Of a stretch of 64,000 bases of DNA, positions 15,043 to 22,812 are shown piece by piece. Origin of the DNA: Flavobacterium tagetis. Its GTDB lineage: Bacteria > Bacteroidota > Bacteroidia > Flavobacteriales > Flavobacteriaceae. The stretch's first letter is position 1; each line of letters opens with the position of its first letter. The notes beneath the pieces were generated by a model, which was not told the origin of the DNA, did not search any database, and saw only the letters and a program-made list of their open reading frames with translations. Position numbers and translations under genes: made by a program. The stretch lies in assembly GCF_016735615.1 (NCBI RefSeq), contig NZ_JAERSF010000004.1, positions 1 to 64,000 of the forward strand. Reading direction: 5' to 3'.

Positions 15043-15948
15043 TTAATCCAAACTAAAATTATAAATAATTTTTCCAACTTGTTTTGCAGGAGCATCACTA
15101 TCAGATTCCCATTTTGTATTCATTGCTGCAATTCTTGCTTGATCTAGTAAACATTTTGCGGTATTGGTAGTTCCTTTAATTCCAGCTGTTGCACTTATCG
15201 TTTTTCCGTTTTGGTCGACACTTACTTCAACGACAACTTTTCCTTCTTCATTACAAGTATATTTTGGTGCAGGTTTAGATAATGCTTTTCTGTTTCCTAA
15301 AGAATATCCAGTTCCTCCTCCAGAACCGCCGCCACTTCCTGCTCCGTAACCGCTTCCGGTGCCAATACCATTTCCGGTTCCGTTACCGCCTCCAGTTCCT
15401 CCGCCAGAACCACCACTTCCGTAGTAACCGTTAGAGTTTAAACTCCCGTTTGCTTTTCCTTTATTTCCTGCTGCTTTATCGTCTCCGTCACCACCTTTGT
15501 TCGAACCCTTCATAATACTTGCTAATGCATCGTTTGTTGAGTTGGAAACTTTTGGTTTTTCCGGTACAGGTTTTTGTATCGGTTTTTCAACAGGAACAGG
15601 TTTCTTCGGTTTCTCTTTTGTCGGAATTACAACATCATTATCGGCAGTTGTATTTTCTTGTGTAATTATCGATTCTTCTTCTGGAGTAGCTTTTGCAGGA
15701 GCTTGTTTTACGTTGTTTTTTACATCCAGAACTTCACTTTTATAATTGGCTCCAGAGCCTAAATCGCTGTCTCCAAAATTTATGGTTACACCACCGCCAC
15801 CTCCGCCGCCATCAGCAAGAGCTACATTATTTTCTGGATTGTATGGAGGCCAGAAACGTATAAAAAACAGCAATAAAATTATTACTGCATATATAGCTGT
15901 TGTGAATAGCAATGATTTCTTTTGATCTGAAGAAATTGAGGAACTCAT
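15043..15948 (-). CDS. TonB-like energy transducer with glycine-rich linker
   Basis: A 301-residue protein with TonB architecture: cytoplasmic N-terminus, one membrane segment (about 13-32), then a Pro/Lys-rich stretch (about 105-135, KPKKPVPVEKP..). A long Gly/Ser/Asn low-complexity linker follows (about 155-218), then a compact C-terminal domain (about 225-301) with the TonB_C-like VVVEVSVDQNGKTISA. TonB couples the ExbBD motor to outer-membrane receptors. A second Gly run (ALADGGGGGGG) directly after the membrane segment is unusual. The gene is convergent with exbBD, not in line with it, although it is probably their partner. Only the fold of the C-terminus was judged, not receptor contacts. 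Confidence 0.8.
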   Translation of the reverse strand: MSSSISSDQKKSLLFTTAIYAVIILLLFFIRFWPPYNPENNVALADGGGGGGGVTINFGDSDLGSGANYKSEVLDVKNNVKQAPAKATPEEESIITQENTTADNDVVIPTKEKPKKPVPVEKPIQKPVPEKPKVSNSTNDALASIMKGSNKGGDGDDKAAGNKGKANGSLNSNGYYGSGGSGGGTGGGNGTGNGIGTGSGYGAGSGGGSGGGTGYSLGNRKALSKPAPKYTCNEEGKVVVEVSVDQNGKTISATAGIKGTTNTAKCLLDQARIAAMNTKWESDSDAPAKQVGKIIYNFSLD

Positions 15949-16026
15949 TTAGATACTAAATTTTGAAATGTATTATTTTAAAAACGTTTAAAAGTAGTAA
16001 AAATTGTTTAGAATGAAAGAGAGAAT

Positions 16027-16250
16027 TTAATCGCAAAGGGCGCTAAGTTTTTTTAAAATTATAACGCAAAGCACGCAAAGGTTTACGCAAAGCAAAGAAG
16101 CGCAAAGTTTTAGTTGACTTAAATTTGAGTGAATCTTGAGATTAAAAGTTCACAAAGCTTTGTCAAGATAAAGCTTTGCGAACTTAATATTTAGATATTG
16201 CTTGCGTTTCAAATTAAAATACCTTAGCGTACTTTGCGTTAAAAAATCTA
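16027..16250. repeat. Nested inverted-repeat element with CGCAAAG motifs
   Basis: The 361-bp gap between the TonB-like gene and the dehydrogenase is filled by repeats. AACGCAAAGCACGCAAAGG (about 16062-16080) is mirrored by CCTTAGCGTACTTTGCGTT (about 16222-16240) with a few mismatches. Inside it, AGTTCACAAAGCTTT (16147-16161) is mirrored by AAAGCTTTGCGAACT (16170-16184). Several more CGCAAAG units lie in between. A similar core motif (GCGAAGTCGCAAAG) appears at about 26000. No gene or promoter is evident. Confidence 0.75.
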
Positions 16251-16260
16251 TGACAAAAAA

Positions 16261-16290
16261 AACGAGCCAAACAATAATGTGGCTCGTTTA
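16261..16290 (-). terminator. Terminator of the amino-acid dehydrogenase gene
   Basis: AACGAGCCA (16261-16269) pairs with TGGCTCGTT (16280-16288) and is preceded by an A8 run that gives a U-tract on the minus strand. Confidence 0.85.
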
Positions 16291-16309
16291 GAATAAAAGT
16301 ATAAAAAAA

Positions 16310-17536
16310 TTACACTAACTGTTTCAATGCAATTTCAAAAGCAGTTGCACTGATATTTGTTTTAGATGAATTTAAAGCGTGTGCTTTTACAATCGCATTT
16401 TTGATAATTTCTGAAGTATCATTAAAAATTGCCTCATCTGTCATTTGAACTTTTTTCTCCATGAAATAAGCAAAAACTCTTGCCATTCCGCAGTTTGAAA
16501 TAAAGTCAGGAATCAAACTTACTTTGCTGTCTACTTCTTCCATAATAGAACCGAAGAAAATTTCTTTGTCAGCAAAAGGAACATTCGCTCCACAAGAGAT
16601 TACTTCTAATCCGTTTGCAACTAAACTGTCAATTTGAGCTTGTGTTACCAATCTTGAAGCAGCACAAGGAGTGAAGATCTTAGCACCAATTGTCCAGATT
16701 TTAGAATTGATTTCCTCAAACGGAATCATATTGTCGGCAACTAATTTATTTCCGTCTTTATTTAAAAACAAAGTTCTTATTTCTTCAAAAGAAAAACCTT
16801 CTTCTTTTATTAATCCACCATCACGGTCAATAATTCCGATAACTTTCGCACCCATTTCTGCTAAATAAAAAGCTGCTGCAGAACCTACGTTTCCAAAACC
16901 TTGCACGATTGCTTTTTTACCTTTAATGTCTCCGCCATAAGTCGCGTAAAAATGACGAACAGCTTCAGCAACACCAAAACCAGTAATCATATCGGCAACA
17001 GTATATTTTCTAGTAACGTCTGGTGAGAATTTTGGGTTTTCAATCACTTTAATTACACCTTGACGTAATTGCCCAATTCTATTAATTTTATCTGCTTCTG
17101 TTGGTTTAAAGTGTCCATTAAAAACACCTTCCTGCGGATGCCAAACACCACATTCCTCTGTCATTGGAATTACTTCGTGAATCTCATCAACATTCAAATC
17201 TCCTCCAGTTCCATAATAGCTTTTCAATAACGGAGAAACGGCTTTGTACCAACGTTGCAAAACACCTTTTTTGCGAGGATCGTTCGGATCAAAATTTATT
17301 CCAGATTTAGCTCCTCCAATTGCAGGACCAGAAACTGAGAATTTAACTTCCATAGTTTTAGCCAAAGACAAAACTTCATTCATGTCTAAGCCTTTTCTCA
17401 TTCTCGTTCCTCCACCCGCAGCTCCTCCACGAAGTGAATTAATAACAGTCCACCCTTCGGCTTCTGTTTCTGAATCTTTCCAATTGAAAACAATTTCAGG
17501 TGCTTTGTTTTCAAATTGTTGTAATAAATCTTTCAT
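16310..17536 (-). CDS. Glu/Leu/Phe/Val dehydrogenase family protein
   Basis: A 408-residue oxidative deaminase of the Glu/Leu/Phe/Val dehydrogenase superfamily (amino acid + NAD(P)+ to 2-oxoacid + ammonia). The N-terminal dimerisation/catalytic domain contains SLRGGAAGGGTRMRKG and the catalytic-lysine motif GPAIGGAKSGINFDP. YYGTGGDLNVDE supplies the second substrate-site Asp. The Rossmann domain carries VQGFGNVGSAAAFYLAEMGAKVIGIIDRDG, with an acidic residue after beta-2 that favours NAD+. GGAKSGI matches both glutamate and leucine enzymes, so the substrate is left open; its length and sequence style fit the bacteroidetes branch. Monocistronic, with its own terminator. Confidence 0.9.
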   Translation of the reverse strand: MKDLLQQFENKAPEIVFNWKDSETEAEGWTVINSLRGGAAGGGTRMRKGLDMNEVLSLAKTMEVKFSVSGPAIGGAKSGINFDPNDPRKKGVLQRWYKAVSPLLKSYYGTGGDLNVDEIHEVIPMTEECGVWHPQEGVFNGHFKPTEADKINRIGQLRQGVIKVIENPKFSPDVTRKYTVADMITGFGVAEAVRHFYATYGGDIKGKKAIVQGFGNVGSAAAFYLAEMGAKVIGIIDRDGGLIKEEGFSFEEIRTLFLNKDGNKLVADNMIPFEEINSKIWTIGAKIFTPCAASRLVTQAQIDSLVANGLEVISCGANVPFADKEIFFGSIMEEVDSKVSLIPDFISNCGMARVFAYFMEKKVQMTDEAIFNDTSEIIKNAIVKAHALNSSKTNISATAFEIALKQLV

Positions 17537-17625
17537 TTTGTTGTGATATGTTTATTTTGCGTAAATGTATAAAATAGAATAATGCGAATAATGTATTTCG
17601 CATCAAATTTATAAAACAAAAAAGA

Positions 17626-17655
17626 AAAGCCGAAAACTATTTGGTTTTCGGCTTT
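17626..17655 (-). terminator. Terminator of the chalcone-isomerase-like gene
   Basis: AAAGCCGAAAAC (17626-17637) pairs perfectly with GTTTTCGGCTTT (17644-17655), just beyond the minus-strand stop at 17679. Confidence 0.87.
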
Positions 17656-17678
17656 CGGAATATTTAAAAAATTAAGAT

Positions 17679-18254
17679 TTATTGTCCTAATAAGTGTTTT
17701 TTCAAAGTTTCGTCTACTGGTTTATCAGAAAGCCAGATTCCGAATAATGCTTTTTTGAAATCGAATCCAGGAATTTTTCCTTTTAGAACTTCATTTTTAC
17801 TCACATAAACATTTTGATCTAACGGATTGTATGCTAAAATGAAAACATCTTTTTCAGTAATAGCATCGCTTAAATAACTTTTTAACTGCTCAATTCTTGG
17901 ACGCAATTGCTCAAGATTTGCTCCCGCAGATTTTTCAAAACCTGTGTTCATAGCTTTTGTCAGCTTGTTTGAAGAAACCATAGAAGAAGTAATTTCGATT
18001 CTAACAGCCATTTCAGTATCACTATCAATAATGAATTGCGGATCTTGAGTTAGTTGTGATAAATAAAGTGCTTGAACATAAACTTCCAACCACATTTTTG
18101 ATCTTCCGCCTGCTCCGTTTAATTGTAATGGTTTGCCTTGAAATTCTATTTTTCTAGGAACTGTCACACCATTAACATCAATTTGAGTTTGAGCTGAAAC
18201 AGTAGAAAATTGCAAACTAAAAAGGACTGCCAGTAAAAGTAAAATCTTTTTCAT
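17679..18254 (-). CDS. Chalcone isomerase-like exported protein
   Basis: A 191-residue protein with a signal peptide (residues 1-21, ending VSAQ), so it acts in the periplasm or beyond. The mature part has the chalcone-isomerase-like fold signature: GVTVPRKIEFQGKPLQLNGAGGRSKMWLEVYVQALYL, then the MVSSNKLTKAMNTGFEKS helical part and GIWLSDKPVDETLKKHLLG at the C-terminus. Bacterial members are not flavonoid enzymes; some bind fatty acids or haem, so function is open. It is divergent from the acyl-CoA dehydrogenase gene across a 498-bp gap. A -7 box (18281-18288) lies 26 bases upstream. Confidence 0.85.
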   Translation of the reverse strand: MKKILLLLAVLFSLQFSTVSAQTQIDVNGVTVPRKIEFQGKPLQLNGAGGRSKMWLEVYVQALYLSQLTQDPQFIIDSDTEMAVRIEITSSMVSSNKLTKAMNTGFEKSAGANLEQLRPRIEQLKSYLSDAITEKDVFILAYNPLDQNVYVSKNEVLKGKIPGFDFKKALFGIWLSDKPVDETLKKHLLGQ

Positions 18255-18280
18255 ATTCTATCAAATTTTTATTTTTAAGG

Positions 18281-18288
18281 CAAAAATA
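18281..18288 (-). promoter_or_regulatory. -7 box of the chalcone-isomerase-like gene
   Basis: The minus strand reads TATTTTTG, matching TAnnTTTG, 26 bases before the ATG at 18254. No TTG at normal spacing. Confidence 0.45.
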
Positions 18289-18550
18289 ATAGTAATTTAT
18301 TAATATTTAGGTCATATTTAAAATGTTTTTTTACTAAAATTTTTATGTTTAATTTTTGTATTACATTAACAATCAATTTAGTAAGAGTAGGTTTACGTAC
18401 TTTTACTCATTTTAAGAATTGTCTAACTTTTTAGGCAATTGAAAATGGCTTTTTTTAGATTAAAAACACACATTAAGGGCTAATTTTTCAATCAGAAATT
18501 TTATAGAAAATGTTATCAAATTAATGCTCTTTTGAAAAAAAAGTTAAATA

Positions 18551-18566
18551 ATAACGAAAACGTTAT
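18551..18566. promoter_or_regulatory. Operator-like dyad upstream of the acyl-CoA dehydrogenase promoter
   Basis: ATAACG-AAAA-CGTTAT is a perfect inverted repeat with 6-bp arms, 39 bases upstream of the TTG element. A second palindrome, ATGCGCGCAT (18596-18605), abuts the -33 element. The position fits a regulator of fatty-acid oxidation; no regulator gene is nearby. Confidence 0.45.
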
Positions 18567-18604
18567 CGTAATCTTTGCTGATCTATTAATTTTATATGCG
18601 CGCA

Positions 18605-18635
18605 TTGTAATTTAAACATTTAAAAAGTATCTTTG
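18605..18635 (+). promoter_or_regulatory. Promoter of the acyl-CoA dehydrogenase gene
   Basis: TTG (18605-18607), a 20-bp spacer and TATCTTTG (18628-18635) match the Bacteroidetes consensus. The expected leader is about 110 nt. Confidence 0.8.
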
Positions 18636-18752
18636 GAAGCCTTTGTATTATAAATTAAGGCATCGAAAAATCACAAAAAAACATAAAAAAACAATCAACT
18701 AAAGAAATCTGTTTTGAAATCTGGTTGAGAAAAACATTTAAAGTAAACTACT

Positions 18753-19895
18753 ATGGATTTTAATCTTACCGAAGAACATTTAATGATTCAGCAGGCAGCA
18801 AGAGATTTTGCTCAAAATGAATTATTGCCGGGAGTTATTGAACGTGACGAAAAACAAATTTTTCCAACTGAGCAAATCAAGAAAATGGGTGAGCTTGGAT
18901 TTCTTGGAATGATGGTTGATCCTAAATATGGAGGAAGCGGTCTTGACGCTATTTCTTATGTTATTGCAATGGAAGAAATTTCTAAAGTCGATGCTTCTGC
19001 TTCTGTTGTTATGTCGGTAAACAATTCATTAGTTTGCTGGGGATTGCAAGAGTTTGGGACTGAAGAGCAAAAACAAAAATACTTGCCAGGTTTAGCTTCT
19101 GGACAAATTCATGGCGCATTTTGCTTAAGCGAACCTGAAGCAGGAAGTGATGCAACTTCGCAAAAAACGACAGCAATTGATATGGGAGATCATTATTTAG
19201 TTAATGGTACAAAAAACTGGATTACAAACGGAAACACGGCATCAGTATATTTAGTAATTGCACAAACTCATCCAGAATTAAAGCATAAAGGAATCAATGC
19301 TTTGATTATGACGAAAGATATGCCAGGTTTTTCAGTTGGTCCAAAGGAGCAAAAAATGGGAATTCGCGGATCTGATACGCACTCTTTAATGTTTTCTGAT
19401 GTGAAAGTTCCAAAAGAGAATAGAATCGGTGAAGATGGTTTCGGATTTAAATTTGCAATGAAAACTCTTGCTGGAGGTAGAATCGGTATTGCTTCTCAAG
19501 CTTTAGGAATCGCTTCTGGAGCTTATGAATTGGCTCTGAAATATTCTAAAGAGCGTAAAGCTTTTGGAACTGAAATTTGCAATCATCAAGCAATTGCTTT
19601 CAAATTGGCTGACATGGCAGTTAATATTGAAGCAGCTCGTCATTTATGTATGAAAGCGGCTTGGGATAAAGACAATCATAAAAATTACGATGTGAGTGGT
19701 GCGATGGCAAAATTATTTGCTTCGCAAGTTGCAATGGACACTGCAGTTGAAGCTGTTCAGATTCATGGAGGAAACGGATATGTAAAAGAATATCATGTAG
19801 AACGTTTAATGCGTGATGCAAAAATTACTCAGATTTATGAGGGTACTTCTGAAATTCAGAAAATCGTAATTTCTAGGGCAGTTATTGCTGGATAA
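18753..19895 (+). CDS. Acyl-CoA dehydrogenase
   Basis: A 380-residue FAD enzyme of normal family length that introduces the alpha-beta double bond into acyl-CoA in beta-oxidation or branched-chain amino-acid breakdown. Motifs in order: GAFCLSEPEAGSDA (FAD/substrate loop), TKNWITNG, ERKAFGTEICNHQAIAFKLADM, VQIHGGNGYVKEYHVERLMRDAK, and ITQIYEGTSEIQ with the catalytic Glu at residue 363, the position used by short- and medium-chain enzymes. The overall sequence looks like the short-chain (butyryl-CoA) group. It is monocistronic with a consensus promoter, upstream dyads and a terminator, which suggests dedicated regulation. Confidence 0.92.
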   Translation: MDFNLTEEHLMIQQAARDFAQNELLPGVIERDEKQIFPTEQIKKMGELGFLGMMVDPKYGGSGLDAISYVIAMEEISKVDASASVVMSVNNSLVCWGLQEFGTEEQKQKYLPGLASGQIHGAFCLSEPEAGSDATSQKTTAIDMGDHYLVNGTKNWITNGNTASVYLVIAQTHPELKHKGINALIMTKDMPGFSVGPKEQKMGIRGSDTHSLMFSDVKVPKENRIGEDGFGFKFAMKTLAGGRIGIASQALGIASGAYELALKYSKERKAFGTEICNHQAIAFKLADMAVNIEAARHLCMKAAWDKDNHKNYDVSGAMAKLFASQVAMDTAVEAVQIHGGNGYVKEYHVERLMRDAKITQIYEGTSEIQKIVISRAVIAG

Positions 19896-19920
19896 ATAAA
19901 ATTTTAGAATTTAATTTTTA

Positions 19921-19957
19921 AACCCTTTCGGCTTTTTAGTTTGAAAGGGTTTTTTTA
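19921..19957 (+). terminator. Terminator after the acyl-CoA dehydrogenase
   Basis: AACCCTTTC (19921-19929) pairs with GAAAGGGTT (19943-19951), followed by a T-run. Confidence 0.85.
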
Positions 19958-20039
19958 TGAATATTGTATTACTTTTCATAAGTTTATGCCTTAAAGTAAA
20001 TTTTTGTTTCTTACTCAATATTAAATCAAACCAAACATT

Positions 20040-21017
20040 ATGAAAAAGCTATACTTTCTGCTTCCCCTTATTTTTTTAGCGTGTAAATCGGGAACTTCAA
20101 CGACAAAAGAAAATGAAGTAAAAACAGATTCGAAGCCAATAGAAATTAGCTATAAAGTAAAAGAAAATGAAATCTCAGATTTTCTGAAATATCTTTCTTC
20201 TGATGAAATGGAAGGACGTGAAACAGGAACTCAAGGAATTGAAAAAGCAGCAGTTTTTTTGGAAGATTTTTTAAAGAAAAATAAAATCAAACCCTATTTT
20301 AAAACCTATAGAGATACGTTGACAAATTTTCAGCCGTCAGCTTTTAATATTGTTGGAGTTATTGAAGGAACAGATCCCGAACTTAAAAAAGAATTTGTGG
20401 TATTGAGTGCGCATTACGATCATATTGGTATTGAAAAAAAAGATCAGGCAGATAAAATAAATAATGGTGCAAACGATGATGCTTCGGGCGTAACTTCTGT
20501 AGCGGCAATGGCAAAATATTTTAGCGAAACTAAAGTAAATAAGCGTAGCATACTTGTTGTCTTTTTTGCTGGCGAAGAAAAAGGATTATTAGGATCTAAA
20601 AGTTTAGTTCAGAAATTGAAAAAACAGAATTTTAATCTTTATACCCAATTAAATATTGAAATGATTGGTGTTCCTATGAAAAGGGATTATCTAGCTTATA
20701 TTACTGGTTTTGATAAATCGAATATGGCGCAAAAAATAAACGAATATACAGGAAAAAATACAATCGGATTTTTGCCAAAAGAAGCAGAATATCAATTATT
20801 CTATCGTTCAGATAATTATTCGTTTTACGAAGTTTTCAAAAAACCATGCCAGTCTATAAGTACTTTTGATTTCGAAAATTTTGATTTCTATCATCATGTT
20901 TCAGATGAATTTAAAGTAATGGATATTCATCATATTACTGCATTCACACAAGAATTATTGCCAGCGGTAACAAAAATTGCGGTTTCGCCTACGCAAGAAA
21001 TAACCATGAATAAATAA
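20040..21017 (+). CDS. M28-family zinc aminopeptidase, lipoprotein
   Basis: A 325-residue peptidase. The N-terminus MKKLYFLLPLIFLACKSG is a lipoprotein signal with lipobox FLAC (Cys15), so it is membrane-anchored outside the cytoplasm. Co-catalytic zinc ligands are visible in order: His/Asp in SAHYDHIG (about 125-131), Asp in NNGANDDASGV, Glu-Glu in FFAGEEKGLLGSKSLV, Asp/Glu-like in NIEMIG, and a late His in DFYHHVSDEF. The family removes N-terminal amino acids from peptides. An SDR gene begins 36 bases downstream, which may have its own leaderless promoter. Confidence 0.9.
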   Translation: MKKLYFLLPLIFLACKSGTSTTKENEVKTDSKPIEISYKVKENEISDFLKYLSSDEMEGRETGTQGIEKAAVFLEDFLKKNKIKPYFKTYRDTLTNFQPSAFNIVGVIEGTDPELKKEFVVLSAHYDHIGIEKKDQADKINNGANDDASGVTSVAAMAKYFSETKVNKRSILVVFFAGEEKGLLGSKSLVQKLKKQNFNLYTQLNIEMIGVPMKRDYLAYITGFDKSNMAQKINEYTGKNTIGFLPKEAEYQLFYRSDNYSFYEVFKKPCQSISTFDFENFDFYHHVSDEFKVMDIHHITAFTQELLPAVTKIAVSPTQEITMNK

Positions 21018-21040
21018 GACGCTGTTTTACAGCATTTGAT

Positions 21041-21048
21041 TATTTTTG
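21041..21048 (+). promoter_or_regulatory. -7 box four bases before the SDR start codon
   Basis: TATTTTTG followed by CGAC and then ATG (21053). If used, transcription would begin at or next to the start codon, giving a leaderless mRNA. No TTG is at the usual spacing. Confidence 0.45.
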
Positions 21049-21052
21049 CGAC

Positions 21053-21730
21053 ATGAAAAATATTATCGTTACAGGAACAAGCAGAGGAATTGGTTATGAA
21101 TTAGCCTTGAAATTTGCTGAAGCTGGTCATCAAGTTTTGGCCATTTCCAGAAAAATACCGCAAGCACTTTTAGAACATCAAAATGTAACTTGTCTATCTG
21201 TTGATTTGGCAGATGAAACGGCTTTAGATCAAGTTGAAAATTTCCTTTCTTCAACTTGGAAAAAAGTAGATGCAGTAGTTCATAATGCGGGAGCCTTGCT
21301 TCTAAAACCTTTTGCAGAAACTACTCAAGCAGATTTTGAAAGTATTTATAAAGTGAATGTTTTTGCAGTAGCAAATTTGACTCGCATCTGTATTCCGTAT
21401 TTAGAAAAAGGAAGCCATGTTGTTACCATAAGTTCTATTGGCGGAGTTCGCGGAAGTTTGAAATTTGCTGGATTGGCAGCTTACAGTTCTAGTAAAGGAG
21501 CTGTAATTACTTTGACTGAATTATTAGCAGAAGAATATAAAGAAAAAGGAATCTCATTTAATGTTCTGGCTTTGGGTTCTGTTCAAACCGAAATGCTAAA
21601 CGAAGCTTTCCCGGGTTATCAAGCTCCAATTTCAGCAGAAGGAATGGCAACTTATATTTATGATTTTACGCTTAACGGAAATAAATATTTTAACGGGAAA
21701 GTTTTAGAAGTCTCTTCAACTAACCCTTAG
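21053..21730 (+). CDS. Short-chain dehydrogenase/reductase
   Basis: A 225-residue classical SDR. The coenzyme motif TGTSRGIG is at residues 7-14; the Arg within it favours NADP(H). HNAG occurs at about 80-83, an ISSIGG strand carries the catalytic Ser at about 127, and YSSSK at about 144-148 carries the Tyr and Lys. It oxidises or reduces an unidentified alcohol/carbonyl in the cytoplasm. The stop codon is followed within 9 bases by the left repeat of the S23 cassette, so the original neighbour downstream was probably the SprT-like gene now at 22139. Confidence 0.9.
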   Translation: MKNIIVTGTSRGIGYELALKFAEAGHQVLAISRKIPQALLEHQNVTCLSVDLADETALDQVENFLSSTWKKVDAVVHNAGALLLKPFAETTQADFESIYKVNVFAVANLTRICIPYLEKGSHVVTISSIGGVRGSLKFAGLAAYSSSKGAVITLTELLAEEYKEKGISFNVLALGSVQTEMLNEAFPGYQAPISAEGMATYIYDFTLNGNKYFNGKVLEVSSTNP

Positions 21731-21739
21731 TTAATTATA

Positions 21740-21763
21740 AATTATGAGTTATGAATTATGAGT
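21740..21763. repeat. Left inverted repeat of the S23 cassette
   Basis: The 24-bp sequence starts AATTATGAGTTATGAATT and is the exact reverse complement of 22112-22135. It contains the ATG (21758-21760) of the S23-family gene. Confidence 0.9.
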
Positions 21764-22126
21764 GAGAGTATTGTGAAAACTAAAAGTTTTGAGTTAGCTG
21801 TAAGAGGAGTTAATTTTTATAAATGGCTAGTCATGGAAAGGAAAGAATTTATAATGAGTAAACAATTTTTGCGTTCTGTAACTTCTGTTGGGGCGAATGT
21901 TCGTGAAGCTGTCAACGCGCAAAGTAAGCCTGATTTTATTCATAAATTGTCAATCGCTCAGAAAGAATGCGATGAATCAATGTATTGGCTTGAAATTTTA
22001 AAAGAAACAAATTATATTTCTTTGATTGAATTTGACTCCATCCATCAGCAATGTAATGAAGTTCTCAAAATCATCAGAAGTATTATAATAACATCAAAGA
22101 GAAAACTTATAACTCATAATTCATAA
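21758..22126 (+). CDS. Four-helix-bundle protein, S23/IVP family
   Basis: A 122-residue, all-helical protein of the S23 (23S rRNA intervening-sequence protein) family. Landmarks are the SFELAVRGVNFYKWL helix, LRSVTSVGANVREAVNAQSK, the conserved DFIHKLSIAQKECDESMYWLE and a final helix. Family members were first found inside intervening sequences of 23S rRNA genes; many are free-standing, and their biochemical role is unsettled. Here the gene lies between an SDR and a SprT-like gene, and both its start codon and its stop codon are within 24-bp perfect inverted repeats, so the whole gene looks like a passenger of a small mobile element. Confidence 0.88.
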   Translation: MSESIVKTKSFELAVRGVNFYKWLVMERKEFIMSKQFLRSVTSVGANVREAVNAQSKPDFIHKLSIAQKECDESMYWLEILKETNYISLIEFDSIHQQCNEVLKIIRSIIITSKRKLITHNS

Positions 22127-22135
22127 CTCATAATT
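22112..22135. repeat. Right inverted repeat of the S23 cassette
   Basis: Exact reverse complement of 21740-21763. It contains the TAA stop (22124-22126) of the S23-family gene and ends 3 bases before the TTG start of the SprT-like gene. Confidence 0.9.
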
Positions 22136-22138
22136 ATT

Positions 22139-22741
22139 TTGAGCGAAACTTTAGCTAAATATATTCCAGAACATGCGGTAAAACCTGTTTTCGATTTGAT
22201 AGTGGCCAATCAGGTTCACTTGAAAATTGTAAACGAGCGTCAGACGCGTCACGGAGATTATAGAAGAGGGCCAAGTGGAAAGCATGAAATTACGGTTAAT
22301 GCAAGTTTGAATAAATACCGGTTTTTAATTACGCTGATTCATGAAATTGCTCATTTAGTTGCTTTTGAGAAATTCGGAAGAAATATAAAGCCACATGGAA
22401 ATGAATGGAAATTCACTTTTCAGCGTCTGATGATTCCGTTTATTCGGCCAGAAATATTTCCAGGACAAATTTTGCCTTTATTGGCAAGACATTTCAAGAA
22501 TCCTTCAGCGAGTAGTGATACCGATACGACTTTGTCTTTGGCTTTAAAACAATATGACAAGGATAATGATAAGAATTATGTTTTTGAAATACCGTATGGA
22601 AGTGTTTTTAGGATCAAGAATGGAAAAATTTTTAAAAAGTTGGCCGTTCGTACCAAACGTTTTGAATGCATCGAAATAAGCTCAGGAAAAACATATCTTT
22701 TTAATCCGAATGCAGAAGTGGAGCTAATTAATGTTCAATAA
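22139..22741 (+). CDS. SprT-like zinc-metalloprotease-domain protein
   Basis: A 200-residue cytoplasmic protein with the SprT-like HExxH motif: LIHEIAHLVAFEKFG (His, Glu and His at about 76-80), followed by KPHGNEWK, which supplies a further metal ligand. The DNA-protein-crosslink protease SPRTN has this domain; the bacterial members are uncharacterised. The start is TTG (22139), because the family commonly begins MSETLAKYIPEHAV; no ATG precedes it in frame within a sensible distance. The start codon lies 3 bases past the right repeat of the S23 cassette, so the insertion may have replaced its natural translation-initiation region. Confidence 0.82.
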   Translation: MSETLAKYIPEHAVKPVFDLIVANQVHLKIVNERQTRHGDYRRGPSGKHEITVNASLNKYRFLITLIHEIAHLVAFEKFGRNIKPHGNEWKFTFQRLMIPFIRPEIFPGQILPLLARHFKNPSASSDTDTTLSLALKQYDKDNDKNYVFEIPYGSVFRIKNGKIFKKLAVRTKRFECIEISSGKTYLFNPNAEVELINVQ

Positions 22742-22790
22742 AAAAATCCCAAATTCCAAAGTTTACGACAATAGGAATTTGGGATTTTTT
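22741..22790. terminator. Strong bidirectional terminator
   Basis: A perfect 17-bp stem (AAAAAATCCCAAATTCC at 22741-22757 with its complement at 22774-22790) between the convergent SprT-like and MlaF-like genes. The TCCCAAATTCC arm recurs in the hairpin at about 25264-25319. Confidence 0.9.
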
Positions 22791-22812
22791 AATATTGAAA
22801 TTCTAAAAGGTT

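Larger units (their letters stand above)
18255..18752. other. 498-bp divergent regulatory region
   Basis: No gene is supported. It holds a -7 box for the minus-strand gene (18281-18288), the dyads ATAACGAAAACGTTAT (18551-18566) and ATGCGCGCAT (18596-18605), and a full promoter for the acyl-CoA dehydrogenase (18605-18635). The stretch 18300-18540 is AT-rich with nothing else recognised. Confidence 0.6.

Noticed and set aside
15164..15762. Several plus-strand frames within the TonB-like gene
   Set aside because: They are by-products of Gly/Pro-rich codons on the other strand.
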